NCBI RefSeq assembly: GCF_016863295.1
Contig: NZ_BOOP01000013.1
Span: 286,243-350,242 of the forward strand
From: Planotetraspora phitsanulokensis
GTDB taxonomy: Bacteria > Actinomycetota > Actinomycetes > Streptosporangiales > Streptosporangiaceae
Reading direction: 5' to 3'
Length of the DNA stretch: 64,000 bases
Of this stretch, positions 1 to 7,094 are shown piece after piece. Below the pieces are notes generated by a model. That model saw only the letters and a program-made list of their open reading frames with translations, had not been told where the DNA came from and ran no database searches. Position 1 is the stretch's first letter. The number at the start of each line of letters is the position of its first letter. Position numbers and translations under genes: made by a program.

Positions 1-2
1 GG

Positions 3-293
3 GTCCGGACCACGGGAGGCGGCGGGTGGGGCTCGCCGTACGAACGGGAGGCCACGCGGGTGGCCGCCGACGTCCGCGACGGGAAGGTGTCCATCGAGGC
101 GGCGAAGGACGACTACGGGGTCGTTCTGCACGGCCCTCGCGACGATCTGCGGATCGACGAGGAGGCCACGCGGCGGCTGCGGGCGGCCGCACGGGCGGAG
201 CAGCGGACGCGACGGGACGCCTTCTTCGACCGGGGGCCGGGTTACCCGAGGCTGTCCGGCGGCCTGACGCACGCCGACGTCGACCACCTCTGA
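3..293 (+). CDS. Hydantoinase B/oxoprolinase family protein, C-terminal fragment
   Basis: Only the last 96 codons lie in the window; the gene enters from the left edge. The visible reading frame begins with a Gly-rich run followed by WGSP and a helix of charged residues ending in DYGVVL. That combination is the usual extreme C-terminus of hydantoinase B (HyuB, N-methylhydantoinase B) proteins, which pair with HyuA to open hydantoin or oxoproline rings with ATP. No active-site region is visible, so substrate and completeness cannot be judged. A strong hairpin follows, and the next gene is convergent. Family assignment rests on the C-terminal pattern alone. Confidence 0.75.
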   Translation, partial: VRTTGGGGWGSPYEREATRVAADVRDGKVSIEAAKDDYGVVLHGPRDDLRIDEEATRRLRAAARAEQRTRRDAFFDRGPGYPRLSGGLTHADVDHL

Positions 294-316
294 GGATGTG
301 CGTGGCCGGCATCGAT

Positions 317-347
317 GTGCGGCGGCGGGTCCGTCCCGCCGCCGCAC
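317..347. terminator. Strong bidirectional hairpin terminator
   Basis: A perfect 13-bp inverted repeat, GTGCGGCGGCGGG and its complement, is separated by a 5-nt loop. It lies between the convergent hydantoinase B and lysozyme genes. There is no T-tract, which is common for actinobacterial terminators. Position and stem strength make a shared terminator the best reading. Confidence 0.75.
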
Positions 348-399
348 GCCCGATCACCAGCGGGCCGTCTTCAATGTGCGCTCGTTGTGGCCGGCGAGG

Positions 400-1317
400 T
401 TACGAGTACGTGGTGTAGCAGTAGGTGGTGCCTTCGTAGGTGACACCGTTCATCGTGCCCACCGTGGTGACGCAGGTCGTCGTCTCCCAGTAGATGTAGT
501 TGAGCGCGCCCCCTCCGCCGGAGAACGGTGATCCCACGACGACGACGCCGTTGGGGTAGGCCGCTCCGCCGACACCGGTGCTGGGCACGCCCTTCGGCAG
601 GTCCTTGGGGTCGCACACCGCGCCCTGTTGCATCAACTTGATGTTCCTGGTGGCCCGGGCGCCGACCTGCTTCGCCCAGAGCGAGTTCTTCATCTCCAGC
701 CCGGCACGGTTGAAGTCGCCGACGTTCACGGCGGCGATCATGCGGGTGAACTCGCGGAACCTGGCCGCGCCCATGTTGTACATCATGTCGATCAGCACGA
801 GCTGCCGCGCCGATGTCAGACGGTCGAAGTTGTAGATCACTGTCCTGAGGTTCGCGATGGCGGCGTAGAAGTCGTTCTCGAACAGGGTGATGATCTGAAG
901 GGGCGTCAGATCCTGAGTCCCGGCGCGCACCGCGGCGTAGTTGGCGCCGACACTTTCAATGCGGGCCTGCGCGCCGGGTCGGTTGAGGTTGAAGCCGATG
1001 CCCACCGTGGGGTTGCCCTTGCTGTCCGGGTACACGTGAGGGTCGCCGGCGAGCCCATGGAGGCTCTCGTTGTTGGCGATGTACGTCTTCATCTCCAAGA
1101 GCGTGAGCTGCGGGCCCTGCTCGGCGGGGTCGGGGGCCTCGGGGTCGTAGCCTCCGCCCCCGGGAGTGCCGGGGCTGCCGGGGGTAGTGGTGCAGGGGTC
1201 GGGGAGCGGGTCGGCGTGGGCCGGCGTGGATGTGAGGGCGATGGCGGAGAGGGTGAACGTCATCATGAGGAGAACGGCGGCGAGCAGGCGCAACGGCGGG
1301 GTTGTGCGAGTGGTCAT
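400..1317 (-). CDS. Secreted T4-type lysozyme-like muramidase
   Basis: 305 aa. Residues 1-36 form a Sec signal peptide (Arg-rich start, long hydrophobic core, AHA before DPLPD). A Pro/Gly linker follows. Residues about 72-245 resemble phage T4 lysozyme (GH24-like): Glu84 in NNES, then a VYPDSKG..TVGIG block giving Asp98 and Thr104, which line up with the T4 Glu11-Asp20-Thr26 triad. A later segment with LIDMMYNMG and SLWAKQ matches the helical lobe. The last 60 residues are Gly/Tyr/Thr-rich with two Cys and fit no domain I know. The likely role is peptidoglycan cleavage outside the cell. The gene is divergent from a LuxR regulator across a perfect inverted repeat, so co-regulation is plausible. 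Confidence 0.8.
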   Translation of the reverse strand: MTTRTTPPLRLLAAVLLMMTFTLSAIALTSTPAHADPLPDPCTTTPGSPGTPGGGGYDPEAPDPAEQGPQLTLLEMKTYIANNESLHGLAGDPHVYPDSKGNPTVGIGFNLNRPGAQARIESVGANYAAVRAGTQDLTPLQIITLFENDFYAAIANLRTVIYNFDRLTSARQLVLIDMMYNMGAARFREFTRMIAAVNVGDFNRAGLEMKNSLWAKQVGARATRNIKLMQQGAVCDPKDLPKGVPSTGVGGAAYPNGVVVVGSPFSGGGGALNYIYWETTTCVTTVGTMNGVTYEGTTYCYTTYS

Positions 1318-1376
1318 GAGCTTCCCTCATGTGATGGTGGATGACGAGCTCATGATCAGTCGCGGAGCGGGCACGT

Positions 1377-1400
1377 AATATCCCAGATTCCTGGGATATT
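1377..1400. promoter_or_regulatory. Perfect inverted repeat in the divergent lysozyme/luxR promoter region
   Basis: AATATCCCAG, a 4-nt spacer ATTC, then CTGGGATATT form a perfect 10+10 palindrome. It lies 60 nt from the lysozyme start and 26 nt from the luxR start. A TAGGCT -10-like hexamer at 1414-1419, six nt before the luxR GTG, would place the right arm over the -35 region. This suggests an operator, most simply for the adjacent LuxR protein; that assignment is inferred. Confidence 0.6.
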
Positions 1401-1425
1401 CCTGGCAGCTGGTTAGGCTGCCGCC

Positions 1426-2496
1426 GTGACATCCCGCAGGGAAGCCGAACGACGGGCGATCTCCGATCTCAAGGACCTCGCCGGTGCGCCGCTGACGGCC
1501 CCGGAGGTGTTCCGGCAGGCCGACCTGGTGCTCCGGAAGTTGCTCGGATACGACGCGGTGTGCTGGCACGCCACCGATCCCTCTTCGGGCCTGGTCGCGT
1601 CGGTCCTCACCGACGATCTGGAGCTGGACGACTTCCGGCAGGCGGTGCAGCTGGAGATCTGGGGCGACGACGTCGCGAGGTTCCCCGAGATCCGGCTCAG
1701 CGCCCGCGTCGCCGACACGCTCAGCCGCGCCACGGGCGGCGTTCTCCGGCGCAGCCTGCGTTTCCGTGAGCAGATCGCCCCCGCGGGGTTCGGCGACGAG
1801 TTGCGCGCGGTGTTCGACGCCGGAGGCGGGATGTGGGGCTGCGCCGCGTTCATGCGGGCACCGGACCGGGGCCCGTACCGGCCCGGCGAGCTGGCGCTGG
1901 CCCGACGCGCCGCCCGGTACATCGGCGTCGCGCTCCAGCGCAGTCAGCTTCGCGAGCCGCCTTCGCAGGCGGCTCTCCCGCCGGCCGTGGTGCTGCTCGG
2001 GCCGGACAACCACCTGATCGACGCCGACGAGCAGGCGGAGCGGTTGCTCGCGGAGTTCGCCGACGATTCGACCGGCATCTTCAGCGTGCCGACGCCGTTC
2101 GTCATGGCGGCCGAGCAGGCCCGGGCCGCGGTCGCCGGCACCCGGACCCCCATGCCTCTAAGGGCACGGGGACGTGGTGGGCGATGGTTCGTGTTGCACG
2201 CGTCCCTGCTCAGGGAAGGGCCTGACGGACCAGCGGCGGTGGTGATCAGCCCGGCGTCGCGCGCCGAGATCATGCCTGTGGTGTTCGCCTCCTACGGGCT
2301 CACCCACCGCGAGTGCGAGGTCGCTCTGCAGGTGGTCCAGGGGCGTGGCACAGGCGACATCGCCCAGGTGCTCTGCATGACGCCGGTGACCGTGCAGGAT
2401 CACCTCAAGTCGATCTTCACCAAGTCCGGTGTCCGAAGCCGGCGGGAATTCGTCGCCCAGCTTCTCGTGGTGCGGCCCCCGGAAGTGTGGACCTGA
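1426..2496 (+). CDS. LuxR-family transcriptional regulator with GAF-like N-terminus
   Basis: 356 aa. The C-terminal 65 residues are a LuxR/FixJ helix-turn-helix: LTHRECEVALQVVQGRGTGDIA, then TPVTVQDHLKSIFTKSGVRSR. The N-terminal two thirds contain no receiver domain. Residues about 25-170 have the look of a GAF-type sensory fold, and a second small sensor-like segment may lie at about 185-275. The start is GTG with no Shine-Dalgarno sequence; TAGGCT ends six nt upstream, which suggests a leaderless mRNA. It is divergent from the lysozyme gene, sharing the inverted repeat. Ligand unknown. Confidence 0.85.
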   Translation: MTSRREAERRAISDLKDLAGAPLTAPEVFRQADLVLRKLLGYDAVCWHATDPSSGLVASVLTDDLELDDFRQAVQLEIWGDDVARFPEIRLSARVADTLSRATGGVLRRSLRFREQIAPAGFGDELRAVFDAGGGMWGCAAFMRAPDRGPYRPGELALARRAARYIGVALQRSQLREPPSQAALPPAVVLLGPDNHLIDADEQAERLLAEFADDSTGIFSVPTPFVMAAEQARAAVAGTRTPMPLRARGRGGRWFVLHASLLREGPDGPAAVVISPASRAEIMPVVFASYGLTHRECEVALQVVQGRGTGDIAQVLCMTPVTVQDHLKSIFTKSGVRSRREFVAQLLVVRPPEVWT

Positions 2497-2521
2497 AGGG
2501 CCGCGAACGGTCCCGGTGGCC

Positions 2522-2824
2522 CTATCCCCAGACGCCCATGCCGGACGCGGCCGCCCGCGAGACCATGCGCGGGGTGGAGCGAAGCTCGGCCTCGAGTTCG
2601 GCGAGCACGTGCCGGGCGGCCGCTCTGATGCGCGCCCTGCGCCCGTTGAGCTCGTCGCCGAACGCCCTCGCTGTTGGTCCCACCCACACCGCGCGGCCGC
2701 CGAAGGTCGCGCAGGCGTTGTCCAGGGCCGCCTCCAGCACGTGGAGGTGCTCTCGTGCGGCCGCGAGCGCCGTCTCCAGGTCCCGATATCTCGGGTTGGG
2801 GACCAGATCGTCGTCGAGGGGCAA
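2522..2824 (-). CDS. Small WXG-like helical protein
   Basis: 100 aa with no signal peptide. Two helices flank a turn with the sequence VWVGPTARAF, reminiscent of the WXG turn of ESX/type VII-associated WXG100 proteins. Both helices are rich in Ala, Glu, Leu and Arg. The length matches the WXG100 family. It sits with a lipoprotein and a large DUF6571-like protein, and small WXG-like partners are common in such clusters. The 3' end lies 25 nt from the convergent luxR gene. No ESX machinery gene is visible here, so secretion is not established. Confidence 0.6.
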   Translation of the reverse strand: MPLDDDLVPNPRYRDLETALAAAREHLHVLEAALDNACATFGGRAVWVGPTARAFGDELNGRRARIRAAARHVLAELEAELRSTPRMVSRAAASGMGVWG

Positions 2825-2924
2825 CGCCGGACTCCTGCTGTAGGGATATTCGGGGTGGCGCAGCGGTTCTGCTTGAGATTATGTGGGCTGGACCCGATCA
2901 CTGCCACTCGCGGAGGCGAAGAGA

Positions 2925-3389
2925 ATGCTCGGCCATTCCGGTCACGTACGGCTTCGCGGTCTGCTCGTGGTTCTGGCGGTTGCTCTTCCGCTGGTTCTCG
3001 CCGGTTGTGATTCCGATGACGGCCCCACCGCCGCCCAAGCCGGCCAAACCCTGAAAAATCACATTCTGCAGCTCCTCAAGGAGCGTGACGCGCAGGACGT
3101 CACCATCACCGATCCCGGCGGCAAGAACATCCCCTGCGGTGACGGCAAGGCGAAACAGACCTTCGCGGTTGTGGCGGCAGATGCCGATGCCCGGACGCAG
3201 CCGCAGATCATCAAGGACGGCTTCATCTCGGCCCTCGGTCATGTCGGAAATTACCGAATAGTTTCAGATGAATTCGATGACAAGCCGATTAAGGTTGAGA
3301 ATGCCGACGCTGCGACAGTCGTGTTCATCGGATCTCCGGGCAATGGCCGCATCGACATCAAAGGACAGACTCAGTGCCTGGCGCTTTAA
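2925..3389 (+). CDS. Secreted lipoprotein of unknown function
   Basis: 154 aa. An Arg-containing n-region, a long hydrophobic core and a lipobox LAGC at about residues 24-27 show a lipoprotein anchored on the outer face of the membrane. The mature part has two further Cys residues (in IPCGDG and TQCLAL), probably a disulfide, and a small alpha/beta fold. The ATG was chosen because GGAGG lies 8 nt upstream and the signal peptide then starts normally. It is flanked by the WXG-like gene and the large DUF6571-like gene, both on the other strand. Its 3' end is five nt from the latter. Confidence 0.8.
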   Translation: MLGHSGHVRLRGLLVVLAVALPLVLAGCDSDDGPTAAQAGQTLKNHILQLLKERDAQDVTITDPGGKNIPCGDGKAKQTFAVVAADADARTQPQIIKDGFISALGHVGNYRIVSDEFDDKPIKVENADAATVVFIGSPGNGRIDIKGQTQCLAL

Positions 3390-3394
3390 GGTGG

Positions 3395-5401
3395 TCAGTC
3401 AAACGTAAGCGCGCGACTCCGTGCACGGGTCTTGCGTCCTTCGAACACGGTCGCGAAGTCGCTCGCACTTTCTCCGAGGCTTTGTTTGTCTCCGGTTCCC
3501 ATGCCGTTGGCGATGAACCATTGATCGAGCGAACGCAGGCTGTTTTCACCTGCTCGGGCGATCTCGGCGAACGGGCGAAGGCGGCCGCTTCCGTCGGCGA
3601 TGCCAAGAGAATGATCTGTGTCGTATTCCTCTGGCGAGACTCGGGGGGCGAAACCGGCATCCATCATGGCCCCAACGATCGTGTGCTGACGGCCCAGGGT
3701 CTCGAGATTGTCGGTGTCGGCGATTTTGCCCACCTCAGATTGCGCATCCGGTTTGTAGGTGTCCGAAGCGGATACGCCGGTGCTCAGGAGCGTCCAGAAC
3801 ATCGCTCCGGCAAGGCCGGCGGGGACACCCACACCGGCCAAACCAAGTGTCGTGCCGAGCGCGAAGCTGGCGTCGTCGGATGCCTCAGCGGTGGCCTCGT
3901 CCATAGCTCTTGCGGACTTTTCCGCGGCCGCGAGCTCAAAGCCGCGCACGTTGCCCAGTGCGGCGAAGACGTCATCCAAGTGAGAGGGGTCCTTGCTCCT
4001 GATCATGATCGGGACGTTTTCGTCGATCAGCCGTCGGGTGAAGTTCCCCATCCCGTCGTCGAACGGCCTCCGATCGGCCGCCGTGCCGGCGAAGGCCGCG
4101 ATGAAGCGATAAGTGTCCTCCGGACTCAGGCGAAATGCGGGATTCAGTCCGGGAATGCGTGACGTCATTGCTCCGAAGGAACTCGGAAGCAATTGGTTGT
4201 CGTCGCCGAGGTTGGCCCCTTCGGTGATTTCGGTCGCATACGCTCCGGCGATCTCGGCCAGGTGGATCCGGGCTGGAGGCGCGATTTCAAGGTCGTCCAC
4301 GCCCGCGATGACCATGAACGCGAAACGGGCGGCTACATCGCTGTGCTCGCCGTCCGATTCGTCGTAGGCGCCGGATGCCGACGCCAGAAGGCGTCCGAAC
4401 GCGTCGGAGGACGAGGCGTCCTCCGAAGCGCGACCGCTGAGATCTTTGAGGAGCGTCGCGAGATCCGGCCTGCCGTCGGCCGATAGGAAGCCGGGCCGGG
4501 CGAGCAGCGGGAACCGGGGAACGTCACGGGGTCGCGGACTGTCGCGAGTCGCGAGGCTCAACGCCAAGCGAGCGGCTTCGGGATCCCGGGCGAGCGCGTT
4601 CAAGTACGGCGTCAGAGCGGAGGCGAGAAGTGTGTCGTCCGGAGGGAACACCTGCGTCGCGACGACCTTCGCCAGCCACTCGGTGGGGAAACGACCCGCC
4701 GACAGCAGGTCGCCCACGGCCTTCTGGTCCTCGGCGCTCTGCGCCCGTGTGCCGAGTGCGTCCAGAACCGCGGAGAAGCCCGCCATGTCGCTCGCCCCTC
4801 CGACGGCTGTGCCGAGGGCGCGGCTCACGGTTGCGAGGGCGGTCTCCTCACCCTCCTGCAGCGCTTTCCTGAGCCGACGCGGAAGGTCCAGCGTGAGCCG
4901 TGGCCCCAGGAAGGCGAAGAACGCGGCAGTGAACTCGGGATCGTGGACATGCCCGGCCAGCCGCTCGACGATCTCCGCGTACTTGTCGTTCAGCGCGAGG
5001 TCGAAGAACGCGTCCGGATCGATGTCGAGGAGGTCCGAGGCCAGTTGGCGGCCGAGGCGCCGTGCCTCCGCGCCGGGGAGGATCGCCTGCTCCTCGTACG
5101 GCAGGAGCCCGCCGGGCGCCCCGGGATTCCAGCCGGGCAGCCGGGCGATGCCGTTCGCCATCTGATGGCGCCTGCGCAACTCCGGCAGGTTCTCGTCGAT
5201 CCACCGCTCCGCCTCGCCGACCGGGTCCAGCGACGCCGCCGGAACGCCGTTGGCGGCGAAGATGCGGCGGACCATCTCGGCTCGCTCGCCGATCACGCCG
5301 CGCGCGTGCTCCAGCTCGGTGACGAAGCCCGCCAGCAGCACGGGGTCGATCCCGCTGAAGTCCGGAGAGAGCGGTCCCGTCCCCGGCGGCACATTTCCCA
5401 T
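3395..5401 (-). CDS. Large DUF6571-like protein of actinobacteria
   Basis: About 668 aa from the chosen ATG, which has a GGAGAGG ribosome binding site 9 nt upstream; an earlier in-frame ATG at 5470 lacks one. The N-terminus (SGIDPVLLAGFV...) starts with WXG-like amphipathic helices. The rest is almost entirely alpha-helical, with a glycine-rich hydrophobic stretch near residue 560 that may insert in a membrane. I recognise the overall pattern as the DUF6571-like proteins common in Streptosporangiaceae; their function is unknown. With the WXG-like protein and the lipoprotein it probably forms an envelope or secretion-related module. Confidence 0.6.
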   Translation of the reverse strand: MGNVPPGTGPLSPDFSGIDPVLLAGFVTELEHARGVIGERAEMVRRIFAANGVPAASLDPVGEAERWIDENLPELRRRHQMANGIARLPGWNPGAPGGLLPYEEQAILPGAEARRLGRQLASDLLDIDPDAFFDLALNDKYAEIVERLAGHVHDPEFTAAFFAFLGPRLTLDLPRRLRKALQEGEETALATVSRALGTAVGGASDMAGFSAVLDALGTRAQSAEDQKAVGDLLSAGRFPTEWLAKVVATQVFPPDDTLLASALTPYLNALARDPEAARLALSLATRDSPRPRDVPRFPLLARPGFLSADGRPDLATLLKDLSGRASEDASSSDAFGRLLASASGAYDESDGEHSDVAARFAFMVIAGVDDLEIAPPARIHLAEIAGAYATEITEGANLGDDNQLLPSSFGAMTSRIPGLNPAFRLSPEDTYRFIAAFAGTAADRRPFDDGMGNFTRRLIDENVPIMIRSKDPSHLDDVFAALGNVRGFELAAAEKSARAMDEATAEASDDASFALGTTLGLAGVGVPAGLAGAMFWTLLSTGVSASDTYKPDAQSEVGKIADTDNLETLGRQHTIVGAMMDAGFAPRVSPEEYDTDHSLGIADGSGRLRPFAEIARAGENSLRSLDQWFIANGMGTGDKQSLGESASDFATVFEGRKTRARSRALTFD

Positions 5402-5577
5402 GTTCCGATCGCCTCTCCGACGTCCCAGGCGCACCAACGTAACGCCTCGCACATGGGCGTGCCGAGCCATTGGCCGGGAACCGTATGGCGCCCGTTAGGT
5501 GTGATCTTGTGATTGGAGGCGACACCCCTGGGTAGCCGAATAATGACAAAACGACACAAGGGACGGTGAACGGGCAG

Positions 5578-5733
5578 ATGGCGAAGATAATCGAGCGGAT
5601 CAAGGAATATTTCCGCGGTCCGCAGGGCCGGCGGATGACGGAGAAGGCGAAGACGATGGCCCGCGACCCGCGCAACAAGGAGCGGTTCCAGCGGCTGATG
5701 GACCGAATGCGCAGGCACAAGCAGCCCCACTGA
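5578..5733 (+). CDS. Small basic protein (51 aa), unknown function
   Basis: A 51-residue frame starting MAKIIERIKEYFRGPQG and rich in Lys and Arg, predicted as two short amphipathic helices. A GGACGG-like ribosome binding site lies upstream; an in-frame GTG at 5566 is an alternative start. The highly charged, codon-biased composition and clear start favour a real gene although it is short. An unusual inverted repeat begins at the base after its stop codon. No function can be assigned; nucleic-acid or membrane binding would fit the charge. Confidence 0.55.
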   Translation: MAKIIERIKEYFRGPQGRRMTEKAKTMARDPRNKERFQRLMDRMRRHKQPH

Positions 5734-5803
5734 CCTCACGGTTCCGATTCCGCACCGCCGTTCGCGCGCTGCGGACCTTCGTCGCGACCGGACAACCGTG
5801 AGG
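5734..5803. other. Nested inverted repeats: terminator or structured RNA
   Basis: CCTCACGGTT immediately after the small gene's stop is matched perfectly by AACCGTGAGG at 5794-5803. Inside, CCGCA pairs with TGCGG, and GTCGCGAC is self-complementary. The transcript could fold into a branched structure closed by a 10-bp stem. The simplest reading is a complex terminator; a regulatory RNA for the downstream CoA-transferase is possible. Confidence 0.45.
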
Positions 5804-5858
5804 ACGGCGCGGTGTTCATGACGAGGTCGCCTGGCGACGGGCGGCGCCTTCGGTGGAA

Positions 5859-5872
5859 GTGATCCGGGTCAC
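5859..5872. promoter_or_regulatory. Near-palindromic site upstream of CoA-transferase
   Basis: GTGATCCGGGTCAC is a 14-bp palindrome with one mismatched pair, about 50 nt before the CoA-transferase GTG. It is a candidate operator; no regulator gene is adjacent. Confidence 0.3.
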
Positions 5873-5921
5873 CTGGCAGTCTTGCCGGAAGGACCCGAAT
5901 CGTCTTCCGTGGAGGCTGACC

Positions 5922-7094
5922 GTGCAGAGACCTCTCCGTAACCAGGGACCTCTCAGCGGCGTCGTCGTGCTCGACCTGTCCCGGGCTCTGGCCGGTCCGC
6001 ACGGCGCCCAGATGCTCGGGGACCTGGGAGCACACGTGATCAAGGTTGAGCACCCGTCCGGGGACGAGTCACGGAACTGGGGTCCACCTTTTGTCGGACC
6101 AGATCACGATATTTCGACGTATTACCTGGCCGCGAACCGCAACAAGCAGTCGATCACCGTCGACATGAAGTCCGCCGAGGGCCGTGACCTCGTCGAACGG
6201 CTCGTACGGCAGAGCGACGTGCTGGTCGAGAACTTCCGCGCGGGAGTGCTTGACCGGCTCGGGTTCTCCGTCGAGCGCCTGCACGAGCTCAATCCGCGCC
6301 TGATCGTTTTGTCGATCACGGGATTCGGGCACGACGGGCCCGAGGGCGGCAGGCCCGGCTATGACCAGATCGCCCAGGGTGAGGCGGGCCTCATGTCGCT
6401 CACGGGGCCGTCGCCGGAGGAGCCGTACCGGGTCGGAGCCTCGATCGCCGACCTGCTGGCGGGCGTGCACGGCGCGTACGGCGTCGCCGCCGCCCTCTAC
6501 GAGCGGGAGCGGACCGGCCGCGGCACGGTGGTGCGCACGTCGCTGCTGGCCTCGGTGGTGGGCGTGCACTCCTACCACGGGACGGCCTGGACCGTCGGGG
6601 AGACCGTGCCGCGCGCCAGCGGCAACCACCATGCCTCGATCGCGCCGTACGGGGCGTTCCACTGCGCGGACGGCATGATCCAGCTCGCGGTCGCCAACGA
6701 CGGTCAGTGGCGGAAGATCGCCGAGCTCCTAGACATAGATCCAGATATCCCGAAATATGCGACTAATAGGGATCGCTTCGCGCATCGAGAGGAGCTGATC
6801 GCCGACATGGAGAAAGCGCTGGCCGCGCACACCCGGGCGCACTGGCTGGCGACGCTGGGTGAGCTCGGAGTGCCCGCCGGCGCCATCCGCTCGATCGACG
6901 AGGTCTACGCCTGGGAACAGGTGCACGCGCAGGGCCTGGTGGTGACCGTCGACCACCCCGTCCTCGGCCCGATCGACCTGCCCGGCCCGCCCCTGCGCTT
7001 CGACGGGGACGACCCGCGGGACCACACGCCGCCTCCGGCCCTGGGCCAGGACAACGACGCCGTGCTCGAATGGCTTCGCGAGCGCGAACGATGA
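5922..7094 (+). CDS. CaiB/BaiF (class III) CoA-transferase
   Basis: 390 aa. The GTG start is fixed by GGAGG six nt upstream. The N-terminal LSGVVVLDLSRALAGP, then KVEHPSGDESR and the SITGFGHDGP block are hallmarks of family III CoA-transferases. The Asp in PGYDQIAQGE is in the place of the catalytic aspartate that carries the CoA-anhydride intermediate. The C-terminal region with LGELGVPAGAIRSIDEV is also typical. It would move CoA between two carboxylic acids in the cytoplasm; the substrate cannot be read from sequence. Its TGA overlaps the ATG of the next gene (ATGA), so the two are translationally coupled. Confidence 0.9.
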   Translation: MQRPLRNQGPLSGVVVLDLSRALAGPHGAQMLGDLGAHVIKVEHPSGDESRNWGPPFVGPDHDISTYYLAANRNKQSITVDMKSAEGRDLVERLVRQSDVLVENFRAGVLDRLGFSVERLHELNPRLIVLSITGFGHDGPEGGRPGYDQIAQGEAGLMSLTGPSPEEPYRVGASIADLLAGVHGAYGVAAALYERERTGRGTVVRTSLLASVVGVHSYHGTAWTVGETVPRASGNHHASIAPYGAFHCADGMIQLAVANDGQWRKIAELLDIDPDIPKYATNRDRFAHREELIADMEKALAAHTRAHWLATLGELGVPAGAIRSIDEVYAWEQVHAQGLVVTVDHPVLGPIDLPGPPLRFDGDDPRDHTPPPALGQDNDAVLEWLRERER

